This document shows, piece after piece, positions 16,794-22,371 of a stretch of 23,748 bases of DNA. Origin of the DNA: CALZKI01 sp964567585 (GTDB lineage: Bacteria; Bacillota; Clostridia; Lachnospirales; Lachnospiraceae). Every line of letters starts with the position of its first letter. Within the stretch, counting starts at the first letter, position 1. The DNA lies in the NCBI GenBank assembly GCA_964567585.1, contig CAZMND010000027.1, forward strand, positions 1-23,748, given 5' to 3'. A program made the position numbers and the translations under genes. The notes under the pieces were generated by a model that saw nothing but the letters and a program-made list of their open reading frames with translations, was not told the origin of the DNA and searched no databases.

Positions 16794-17288
16794 CTATTCC
16801 TCTACCTTCTGATACCATTCCAGTTCCTTTGCCGGAACAATAATATAATTGTCCGCACCTTCACCCACACGCAATATCACATTATTAATACCTGCCTGAA
16901 TAATGCTTCTTGCACACAACGGACATGGTTTTGCCTTATGAATAGAGTTATCCTTTGGATTGATTCCTGCTAAATATAAATCAGCACCAATGGTCTGTTG
17001 CCTTGAACAGTTAAGAAGTGCATTCGCTTCAGCATGAATACCACGACAAATTCCATAGCCTTCTCCCTGATGCATATCACGTTCCATTCTGGGACATTTT
17101 CCGATATCACAGCAATTCTCAAACCCACGCGGGGATCCATTATAGCCGGTAGAAATAACCACATCATCCTTTACAATCACTGCACCATATTTTCTTTTCA
17201 TACAAGTGCTACGATACGCAAAGGTTTCTGCACAATTTAAGTAAGTATCAATTTTTGATATTCGTTTTCCGTTCGTAGGTCTAATCAT
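16794..17288 (-). CDS. deoxycytidylate (dCMP) deaminase family protein
   Basis: A 164-residue zinc-dependent deaminase. Zinc and catalytic residues are visible as H85-A-E87 and PCPLC (C122, C125). An N-terminal substrate segment reads STGYNGSPRGFENCCD and is followed by further cysteines and histidines typical of ComEB/dCMP deaminases. The family converts dCMP to dUMP for dTTP synthesis; some members act on related nucleotides or are phage-derived. AAGGAG precedes the ATG. It lies between a GNAT gene (14 nt) and the truncated hypothetical gene (3 nt) and forms an operon with them, flanked on both sides by toxin module copies. Confidence 0.92.
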   Translation of the reverse strand: MIRPTNGKRISKIDTYLNCAETFAYRSTCMKRKYGAVIVKDDVVISTGYNGSPRGFENCCDIGKCPRMERDMHQGEGYGICRGIHAEANALLNCSRQQTIGADLYLAGINPKDNSIHKAKPCPLCARSIIQAGINNVILRVGEGADNYIIVPAKELEWYQKVEE

Positions 17289-17302
17289 AGGTTTTCTCCT
17301 TG

Positions 17303-17737
17303 CTAATTGATTTTCTTGAGTTCCATATACGGAAGTACTTCAAAACCACTCTTTTTATATACGTGGATAGCCCTTTCGTTCTCTTCCTCAGCCTCTAATC
17401 GCATAACAGTATTAGGATACTTTTCCTCAATATACGCAAAAAACTGTCCGCCAAGACCCAGTCCACGATACTCCGGCTTAAAGTACAAATCTTCAATCCA
17501 GATACAAGGCAAACCAAACTCCGTGGAAAAACTCTTTGCAAGCATTGCATAACCCTGAATCTCTCCGTTTTCTTCAAAAACATATCCTTCCAGATATGGA
17601 CTGTCACCTATACAATTCTCTATATCGTTACCAAATATTTCTTCCGAACCATTACTAAGGACTGCCGGTGATGCATAAAAAACACGCATCATATCAAGGA
17701 CAGTCTGTTTGTGTTCTCTTGTCATAGGTTTTATCAT
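17303..17737 (-). CDS. GNAT family N-acetyltransferase
   Basis: A 144-residue GNAT protein. The acetyl-CoA loop is in PEYRGLGLGGQFFAYIE (about 88-105). Beta-4 reads WIEDLYFKPEYRG, and the C-terminal end VYKKSGFEVLPYMELKK is typical. The substrate is unknown. GAAGGAG precedes the ATG. It is the first gene of a three-gene minus-strand set. The toxin 2 module starts 46 nt upstream in the opposite direction, so the promoter of this gene must lie within or against the module; none is convincing. Confidence 0.9.
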   Translation of the reverse strand: MIKPMTREHKQTVLDMMRVFYASPAVLSNGSEEIFGNDIENCIGDSPYLEGYVFEENGEIQGYAMLAKSFSTEFGLPCIWIEDLYFKPEYRGLGLGGQFFAYIEEKYPNTVMRLEAEEENERAIHVYKKSGFEVLPYMELKKIN

Positions 17738-17786
17738 AGTTTGTGCTCCTTCTTATAATTCAATATTTTCTACCAACGCGCAGACA

Positions 17787-17819
17787 GAACTTGTGTTCGG
17801 TTGTTGTTTATGCTATAAT
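17787..17819 (+). promoter_or_regulatory. toxin 2 promoter overlapped by LexA-like SOS box
   Basis: TTGTGT (17791-17796) and TATAAT (17814-17819) are 17 nt apart. The palindrome GAACTTGTGTTC (17787-17798) is identical to that in copy 1, although the next eight spacer bases differ between copies. That local conservation supports a functional operator. The predicted RNA start is about 17826. Confidence 0.72.
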
Positions 17820-17924
17820 TTTTTTAGTAGCCAGTTTCATCTGACTACCGGCAATCGTGTACAACCTATGTTTTCATAGCTGGGGTGGTTGACCTCTATT
17901 CTACATAGAATGAAGGTGTTGCTT

Positions 17925-18014
17925 ATGAAGAAAAAATTCGATTTTAAAGACTTAATGTCTTTTAGAATGTTTCTCTTGGCACTACTGACATTCATATATT
18001 TGATTTGTCACTAA
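17925..18014 (+). CDS. type I toxin peptide 2 (Hol_Tox/Fst-like, 29 aa)
   Basis: A 29-residue peptide with basic head MKKKFDFKD and one hydrophobic helix (about 10-28, FRMFLLALLTFIYLI), ending in CH. It shares DLM-F-MFL-ALLTFIYLIC with the 30-aa peptide at 16336. The ATG is 6 nt after GAAGGTG (17912-17918), and an ATTCT-ACAT-AGAAT hairpin sits directly before the ribosome site as in copy 1. An arginine in the membrane helix start (R14) replaces the glycine of the other copies. Too short for routine gene calling, but the paired promoters, terminator and sister copy support it as a real toxin gene. Confidence 0.82.
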   Translation: MKKKFDFKDLMSFRMFLLALLTFIYLICH

Positions 18015-18019
18015 AGTAG

Positions 18020-18109
18020 CAAAAAACCTTCCCTGTACTTTGGCTGAGCGAGGGAAGGCTTTCGTTTTCACTATACTTGGTCAACCACTCTGTGGCGATT
18101 GCCTTTTCT
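18020..18109 (-). ncRNA. antisense antitoxin RNA 2
   Basis: The minus-strand promoter is TTGCAA (18143-18138), 16 nt, TATAAT (18121-18116), with a start expected near 18109. The RNA carries the conserved 5' hairpin (18079-18103) and ends at a stem followed by six T (18026-18021). It is about 90 nt and overlaps the toxin 2 mRNA 3' end. Confidence 0.75.
18021..18067. terminator. shared bidirectional terminator of toxin 2 and antitoxin 2
   Basis: CCTTCCCT (18027-18034) pairs perfectly with AGGGAAGG (18051-18058). Six T follow on the minus strand, and TTTCGTTTT on the plus strand. Confidence 0.8.
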
Positions 18110-18161
18110 AATTATATTATAACAAACATTTTTAACTTTGCAAGGTTTCGCAGATATTTTG

Positions 18162-18542
18162 TTAATCCTCCAAAAACATCTTGGCTATACCACTCAATCC
18201 AAAACGATTTACCACATATTCTATTCCCATTTTAACTTCTCCCCTGCAAAAATCATTGCTTTCTAAAAACTCATCTGTTTTGTCATTCAAATAGGAATAA
18301 AACAAAAGTGCAATTTCTAAATCGTCGATATTTCCATCCTCTATGATATCGTAAAGTTGATTTTCGGCTTCATTGATTTTTCCATTATCGACCAAATCAA
18401 ATAAATCTTCTAAAGTCTGCTTTGTTTCTTTTTTCTCCAAAAACTCCGCCGTAGGCGATGAAGTATCAACATTAAAAACTAACTTCAGTATCGCTCTTAC
18501 CATCTCTTTAATGAGCCTCATCACATAATCTTGCTCAAACAA
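18162..18542 (-). CDS. DUF6483 family protein (TTG start)
   Basis: A 126-residue, acidic, mostly helical protein. The N-terminus, MFEQDYVMRLIKEMVRAI followed by LKLVFNVD, is the recognisable signature of DUF6483 proteins. The middle has a TPR-like LEDLFDLVDNGKINEAE segment. The start codon is TTG, 8 nt after AAAGGAG; the ATG just upstream is out of frame. Function unknown. It is convergent with toxin module copy 2 (16 nt from the module border). Confidence 0.85.
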   Translation of the reverse strand: MFEQDYVMRLIKEMVRAILKLVFNVDTSSPTAEFLEKKETKQTLEDLFDLVDNGKINEAENQLYDIIEDGNIDDLEIALLFYSYLNDKTDEFLESNDFCRGEVKMGIEYVVNRFGLSGIAKMFLED

Positions 18543-18580
18543 TTCATTATCTCCTTTCTGCTAATTTTTGCAGAAAAGAT

Positions 18581-18907
18581 TTAATTGTCCATTCGAACTT
18601 TTAGCGTAACTATCGTATCTCCCCTTGGAAGTTTTATTAAGTACTCTATGAAACGAATACATATTACCAAAACAATAATTTCAAACCAAACATTAAAGAC
18701 ATTTATACCTTTTATCTTGTGACTCTTATTTATGCTTTTGGCATTTTCATTGACAATGGTTTGCTCTTTATCCTCCATTATAAAAGATGCGGTCGTTTCG
18801 CCAAACAAACCATATGTATTTATTACTCCGCAAGGAATCACGGTAACAGACACCGATAATGTGAAAAGTACAAAAAACATTTGAATTATCCAGTGCTTTT
18901 TATTCAT
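18581..18907 (-). CDS. small membrane protein of unknown function
   Basis: A 108-residue protein I do not recognise. It has a hydrophobic N-terminal helix (about 7-30) that could be a signal anchor, a polar central segment of about 35 residues (EDKEQTIVNENAKSINKSHK), and a second helix (about 72-92), with a short charged tail. A weak ribosome site (AGAGGA) is at about 9 nt from the ATG. The next gene upstream (18927) is only 19 nt away, so the two are probably co-transcribed. No homology-based role is offered. Confidence 0.6.
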   Translation of the reverse strand: MNKKHWIIQMFFVLFTLSVSVTVIPCGVINTYGLFGETTASFIMEDKEQTIVNENAKSINKSHKIKGINVFNVWFEIIVLVICIRFIEYLIKLPRGDTIVTLKVRMDN

Positions 18908-18926
18908 TGTTTTGTCCTCTTAATGC

Positions 18927-19361
18927 TTATAAACATATATCAACTTCAACATCGTAATATTTAATATTACTGATTTTAACAATATGTCCTAATTCCAATA
19001 ACTCTTTTCTATTTAAAACAGAAAAATTTATCGAGGAATAATCATATGTCGTTTCATCAGGAATTTCACAAGTTCCACTAATGCAAGCTGTTACACGAAG
19101 CAATTGTTTTTTATCCCTCCAACAGCTAAGAATAAAAGGCATATCAAACTCAACTTGTATACATTTACCTACTCTTTCTACACCAATTACTATGAACTCT
19201 TCTGAATCTAACACTTCGCACCAATTAATACTCGCTAAAACATCAGTATCTATATATGAAATTTTACCAATCATAGATGTAAGTTCTTTTATCTGCTCTA
19301 CATAATTTGACACCTTTTCCCACAATAAACTTTCTGCAATTTGATCTACATTGATTTTCAT
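18927..19361 (-). CDS. hypothetical protein
   Basis: A 144-residue soluble protein that I do not recognise. The start is the ATG after AGGGGA, giving MKINVDQIAESLLWEKVS. A longer frame without a ribosome site was rejected. The sequence alternates short helices and strands (EFIVIGVERVGKCIQVEFDMPFIL, a pattern of paired beta strands) and ends in YDVEVDICL. Its N-terminal half is helical, the rest mixed. It lies 10 nt downstream of the DUF1292 gene and 19 nt upstream of the small membrane protein, so it is part of a minus-strand cluster. Confidence 0.65.
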   Translation of the reverse strand: MKINVDQIAESLLWEKVSNYVEQIKELTSMIGKISYIDTDVLASINWCEVLDSEEFIVIGVERVGKCIQVEFDMPFILSCWRDKKQLLRVTACISGTCEIPDETTYDYSSINFSVLNRKELLELGHIVKISNIKYYDVEVDICL

Positions 19362-19371
19362 TGTATTCCCC

Positions 19372-19635
19372 TTAATCTTCCATTTCCATATATGCTTTTG
19401 CAATACGATTGTAGTCAAATTCACGTTTGATTTTCTCTATGGTAAAACCATCTTCTGTTTCGATGCTCTGATAAATATATCGTCCATCATCCATAATGGT
19501 ATCATCTTTTACCACCGCACCAACAACATAGTGCTTGTTTTCAAAATCAAACTCATCTACAACTGCCATTTCCACATCCGAACCATCTTTTGCTGTGATA
19601 TGAAAAGTTGCATATTCCTTGTATTCGTTTTCCAT
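19372..19635 (-). CDS. DUF1292 family protein
   Basis: An 87-residue acidic protein. The pattern DGSDVEMAVVDEFDFENKHYVVG, a strand-rich middle and IEKIKREFDYNRIAKAYMEMED at the end match DUF1292, a small Firmicute family of unknown function usually read as a beta-rich domain with a helical tail. The start is the ATG after GAGGAG; a longer reading frame from 19686 overlaps the neighbouring gene and lacks support. It sits 17 nt downstream of the MGMT gene. Confidence 0.82.
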   Translation of the reverse strand: MENEYKEYATFHITAKDGSDVEMAVVDEFDFENKHYVVGAVVKDDTIMDDGRYIYQSIETEDGFTIEKIKREFDYNRIAKAYMEMED

Positions 19636-19652
19636 TGTTTTTCTCCTCTTAT

Positions 19653-19982
19653 TTACTCCATCATTTCTATGGTAACACGATTCCACCTATATTTGGTTAA
19701 ATCAACTCTGTTTTCTTGTACTTTGACACCCTCATTTTCTAAACGTGCAATTTGGCGGTTTTCACCACCAAAAGCAAATGCCTTTGATACCTCGCCTAAA
19801 CGATTCACAACTCTATGGCAGGGAATATTCTGCGGGTCCGGATTGGCATGAAGAGCATAGCCCACCACTCTCGACCATCTTCGATTGCCCGCCAAAGCCG
19901 CCACCTGTCCATAGGTTGCAACCTTGCCTTTGGGTATTTGTTTTACAACGTCGTATATTAATTCAAAGGTTGACTTGTTCAT
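19653..19982 (-). CDS. MGMT/Ogt-type DNA-binding domain protein with intact PCHR site
   Basis: A 109-residue stand-alone C-terminal domain of O6-alkylguanine-DNA alkyltransferase. The helix-turn-helix (KVATYGQVAALAGN), the arginine-finger region (RWSRVVGYAL) and the active site IPCHRVV with C55 are present. Alkyltransferase-like (ATL) proteins of this size usually have W at that position, so this one keeps the methyl-accepting cysteine but lacks the usual N-terminal domain. It could be a minimal repair enzyme. The start is ATG preceded by GGGTG; a GTG three codons upstream overlaps the stop of the broken GNAT gene. Confidence 0.88.
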   Translation of the reverse strand: MNKSTFELIYDVVKQIPKGKVATYGQVAALAGNRRWSRVVGYALHANPDPQNIPCHRVVNRLGEVSKAFAFGGENRQIARLENEGVKVQENRVDLTKYRWNRVTIEMME

Positions 19983-19987
19983 ATTAA

Positions 19988-20312
19988 TCACCCATTCATC
20001 TTATCAACAAATTCCGAATCTCTTGCCGTAAGTTCTACCCAGGCCGGTCTGAAACCGCTTCTAATAGCATTACGAACCGATTTGATATTGGACCAAGCCG
20101 CACAATAAAAAGGAACTTTACCGAGTTTTAGTGTTTCTATCGCCATACGATACCAAATCACACTCAAATGGAAGTGGCAAATAAACTCTTGCTTTATCAT
20201 TTTTTTGTGAAATAACAACCTTATTTTTAGTTGAAAGAAAATCTTTTGCACTACAGTTGCAATCGTAAGCTGATTGTTGTAATGCAATTTGTAATATTTC
20301 TTGATTTGTCAT
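19988..20312 (-). pseudogene. GNAT acetyltransferase, internal deletion and frameshift
   Basis: From an ATG with GGAGG the first 55 or so codons read MTNQEILQIALQQSAYDC...PFECDLVSYG, an N-terminus I recognise from Lachnospiraceae GNAT proteins of about 260-270 residues. The frame then ends in a stop near 20118. In another frame from about 20147 the DNA reads MAIETLKLGKVPFYCAAWSN, then SVRNAIRSGFRPAWVELTAR, and ends at 19988, the GNAT C-terminus. About 140-150 residues, with the acetyl-CoA site, are missing. The junction is near 20138-20152. The toxin module copy 3 lies immediately upstream, with its -35 only 24 nt before this ATG. Confidence 0.82.
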
Positions 20313-20335
20313 ATTTCCTCCATCCACAAAAATCC

Positions 20336-20363
20336 TTGCAAACTCCACTATATCTGTTATGAT
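20336..20363 (+). promoter_or_regulatory. antitoxin 3 promoter
   Basis: TTGCAA (20336-20341), 16 nt, TATGAT (20358-20363). The -35 and the unusual 16-nt spacing are the same as for antitoxins 1 and 2. The -10 has one change from TATAAT. Confidence 0.7.
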
Positions 20364-20369
20364 GTAATC

Positions 20370-20452
20370 AGAAAGGGCAATCGCCACAGAGTGGTTGACC
20401 AAGAACAGAAAAAACTTTCCCGCTTCTGGACAAAGTACAGGGAAAGTTTTTT
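20370..20452 (+). ncRNA. antisense antitoxin RNA 3 (orphan)
   Basis: The predicted RNA of about 83 nt starts near 20370, carries the conserved 5' hairpin (20376-20400) and ends at a perfect 13-bp terminator (20409-20421 with 20440-20452, six T). All its parts are intact although its own toxin gene has lost its expression signals. It could act on toxin mRNAs 1 and 2 in trans. Confidence 0.7.
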
Positions 20453-20455
20453 ATT

Positions 20456-20536
20456 TTAATGACAAATCAAGTAAATGAATGTCAGTAATGCTATTAGGAA
20501 CATTCCAAAAGACATTAAGTCTTTAAAATCCAACAT
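20456..20536 (-). pseudogene. truncated type I toxin peptide 3 (26 codons, no promoter or ribosome site)
   Basis: The frame reads MLDFKDLM, then SFGMFLIALLTFIYLICH, nearly the same helix as peptides 1 and 2. The basic head MKKK is gone. The ATG arises from the SOS-box remnant AGAACTTATGTTGG through a G-to-A difference and lies 5 nt after the stop of the DUF4304 gene. No ribosome site is visible. Expression could occur only by read-through and re-initiation from the upstream operon. Confidence 0.75.
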
Positions 20537-20541
20537 AAGTT

Positions 20542-21180
20542 CTATTTCGATGGATTTTCATGGTGTTCTAATTTCTTCGGCAACTTTAACCTGTCAATAT
20601 TTTCCCAAATAATATTTGCTCTGGCTTTGTCTTCCTTAAGCGAACTAATCCATTCCTCATTCTTATAAGGTATTCCCAGACCGGTCTGCTCTCGTTTTTT
20701 CTTATCTTCCATTAACTTCTTCATAAGAGCGTCTTCGGTAGCATATTTATCAAACCAAGGCATTACAAATCGTTCGATAGCATCTGCAACATTTTGGAAA
20801 CTTACCTGTGCAATCGCCTCGTTGGCATAATCCCACCAAATATCTTTGTTACATATCAGCGTACCTAATCTGTCTCCAAATCCCAACACCAAATAATCGT
20901 GCGGAACATACAAGGGCATTATCGCATAGTTCACGGTAAAAGTCTTTGAACCATATCTTTCCTTCTGTAAATCGATGTATTCTAATACATCTATCTCATT
21001 TCTGCGTACATAGCCATTCGTTTTGTACTTTATAAAACCTTTTGAAATCAAATATTTGTCTAAAATTATTTGCTTGTATTTTTTGAACGCTTCTTCAGCC
21101 TCAGTCTTATTCACGTTCTCCAGTTCTTTTTCAGTTCTTATATGTGCTCTGTTTCCTTTAAATTTAAATTTCACAAACAT
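20542..21180 (-). CDS. DUF4304 domain protein
   Basis: A 212-residue soluble protein. The DUF4304 signature runs from KTEAEEAFKKYKQIILDKYL through GFIKYKTNGYVRRNEIDVL, a strand-rich middle (FTVNYAIMPLYVPHDYLVLGFGDRLG) and a helical C-terminus. Function unknown. The ATG at 21180 overlaps the stop of the broken ICMT gene (TAATG), supporting coupled translation, but the first 22 residues are not typical of the family. A GTG at 21114 after GGAG is an alternative start that matches the usual family N-terminus. The stop TAG at 20544 uses the first bases of toxin module copy 3, so the original C-terminus may be altered. Confidence 0.82.
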   Translation of the reverse strand: MFVKFKFKGNRAHIRTEKELENVNKTEAEEAFKKYKQIILDKYLISKGFIKYKTNGYVRRNEIDVLEYIDLQKERYGSKTFTVNYAIMPLYVPHDYLVLGFGDRLGTLICNKDIWWDYANEAIAQVSFQNVADAIERFVMPWFDKYATEDALMKKLMEDKKKREQTGLGIPYKNEEWISSLKEDKARANIIWENIDRLKLPKKLEHHENPSK

Positions 21181-21657
21181 TACTTGAACTTTCTCCCAAG
21201 ATATCTGTTCACTTTTTTCTTATATTGCAAATATTTGTCTCCAAAGGCTTTCATCAAAAAATCTTCTTCAACGTTTACTATTTGCAAGTGAAATTTGATA
21301 GATTCCATCCGTGACAAGTTCTGTTTTGTCAGTCTCTGAAACACCTGCGCGCCAACTGTCTCTCATAGTCCACACCGAAATTATAAAAATGACATCTCCC
21401 AAAATTGCAACTACAACACCGCTATACCTTGCCCATATCGGCAAAGCTGTAGTATTCAGAAAAATGCTGACAACTTCAATTATAGGCACACATATCGTGG
21501 TAACTTTCATCGTTAGTTCGATAGCCTTTACCAAACCCATCTTTCCTTTGCCTATCTGGTCTGTCTGTATTCCTTTTTGCTTTTGCATTAACATCTTACC
21601 GAAATAACATCCATAAAACGCTAGCAAAATAATGACTGCAACTATTTGAAATCCCAT
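21180..21657 (-). pseudogene. isoprenylcysteine carboxyl methyltransferase (ICMT)-like membrane protein, internal deletion and frameshift
   Basis: The 5' part encodes about 123 residues with several membrane helices, ending in ELVTDGIYQIS, where ICMT-type proteins continue with RNPxFLG. Instead the frame runs into a stop at 21268. In another frame the DNA reads FHLQIVNVEEDFLMKAFGDK, then YLQYKKKVNRYLGRKFK, and a stop at 21180-21182, which is the typical C-terminus. The segment between, including the SAM-binding helices, is missing. TGAAA at 21289-21293 (TTTCA on the coding strand) fits a short-homology junction. The start has a GGAG site, 39 nt after the upstream membrane gene. Confidence 0.85.
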
Positions 21658-21696
21658 TTTCTCTCCTTAACTTTACAGATATCAATCTTCATAAAT

Positions 21697-22017
21697 CTAT
21701 CGTTTCTTATACTTTGCCTCAATCCTCAAATACGCAATTATCATCCCTATCATCAGAGCCATCACAAGTAATGCAAGAAAAATAAAATACGCCGAATTCT
21801 GCTCTAAAAACAAAAATGGTACTCCCATAAGTTCAAGCAGTATCGCCACCACAAACCAAAGCGTTGACACAGCCCGATTATAGCCTTTTACATCCGTTAC
21901 TTCAGGAGCCTTCACACCGGTAAAAAAACCTACTGCCTCTGCCGATTTACGACAGCTAATACCTATTCCCATAAAAAATAACGCTACAATAGTCCATATA
22001 ACAAATCCGATAATCAT
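21697..22017 (-). CDS. small three-helix membrane protein
   Basis: A 106-residue protein with three membrane helices (about 2-19, 49-70 and 77-97), a polar loop GVKAPEVTDVKGYNRAVSTLW after the first helix, and a charged C-terminus (RIEAKYKKR). The start is the ATG after GGAGG; a longer frame lacks a ribosome site. It resembles DUF3784-type small membrane proteins, but that assignment is uncertain. It is the first gene of a set with the broken ICMT and DUF4304 genes. Confidence 0.72.
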   Translation of the reverse strand: MIIGFVIWTIVALFFMGIGISCRKSAEAVGFFTGVKAPEVTDVKGYNRAVSTLWFVVAILLELMGVPFLFLEQNSAYFIFLALLVMALMIGMIIAYLRIEAKYKKR

Positions 22018-22141
22018 ACTGTTTCCTCCTGTTATTTTTCTTTCCAAAATTCTTCATAATCATAACTGTGTATATACCTCGGAGTCATAATTTTGACCTC
22101 TTTACTTACCTTACCTTTTCTTTTTCCTCAGAATAGGGTTC

Positions 22142-22261
22142 TTACAAAAAAACTTTTCCTGTAAAAATGTCCAAATTTTCATATTCATTATAATTTAATA
22201 ACTGTCTGCGATCATATTCGCCTTCTATTCTTTTAGATATATACTTTATAAAGCCATACAC
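22142..22261 (-). pseudogene. possible gene remnant (39 codons)
   Basis: In the 354-bp gap between 22017 and 22372 a minus-strand frame reads YISKRIEGEYDRRQLL, then NYNEYENLDIFTGKVFL. The composition is like a real soluble protein, but there is no ribosome site, and the only start is a GTG next to a TATAAT (22269-22264). It may be the 3' remnant of a lost gene or chance. The rest of the gap is AT-rich and holds only the terminator at 22331 and, presumably, the promoter of the gene at 22017. Confidence 0.3.
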
Positions 22262-22330
22262 GCATTATAGCATAAATAATTTATTATAGGGTAATTTGAT
22301 TAAACTTGTTTTGAATTCTATGAGTTGGTA

Positions 22331-22365
22331 TAAAAAGCGGAAGTACCAATTTCTCAGTACTCCCG
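22331..22365 (-). terminator. intrinsic terminator of the GNAT gene
   Basis: On the minus strand CGGGAGTAC (22365-22357) pairs with GTACTTCCG (22346-22338), one G-U pair, and is followed by a C and five T. It lies 6 nt after the stop of the gene at 22372. Confidence 0.8.
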
Positions 22366-22371
22366 TAATTA

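Larger units (their letters stand above)
17783..18145 (+). repeat. type I toxin-antitoxin module, copy 2 (complete)
   Basis: This 363-bp unit has the same order of parts as copy 1. It differs mainly by about 20 extra bases in the leader, including a CTATG-TTTT-CATAG hairpin. Similarity to copy 1 runs from GACAGAAC to TTGCAAGG and stops outside. Confidence 0.85.
20334..20540 (-). repeat. type I toxin-antitoxin module, copy 3 (inverted, internally deleted)
   Basis: In reverse orientation to copies 1 and 2. It keeps the left border AGAACTT...GTTGG (equivalent to the SOS palindrome, two changes), then jumps straight to GATTTTAAAGAC of the toxin coding region, and keeps everything to the right border TTGCAAGG. 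The toxin -10, leader, ribosome site and first codons are absent. Confidence 0.82.

Noticed and set aside
19988..20287. A separate 99-codon gene at the C-terminal GNAT fragment
   Set aside because: Only its last 50 or so codons look like protein (a GNAT C-terminus); the rest is out-of-frame sequence of the N-terminal fragment, so it is part of one broken gene.
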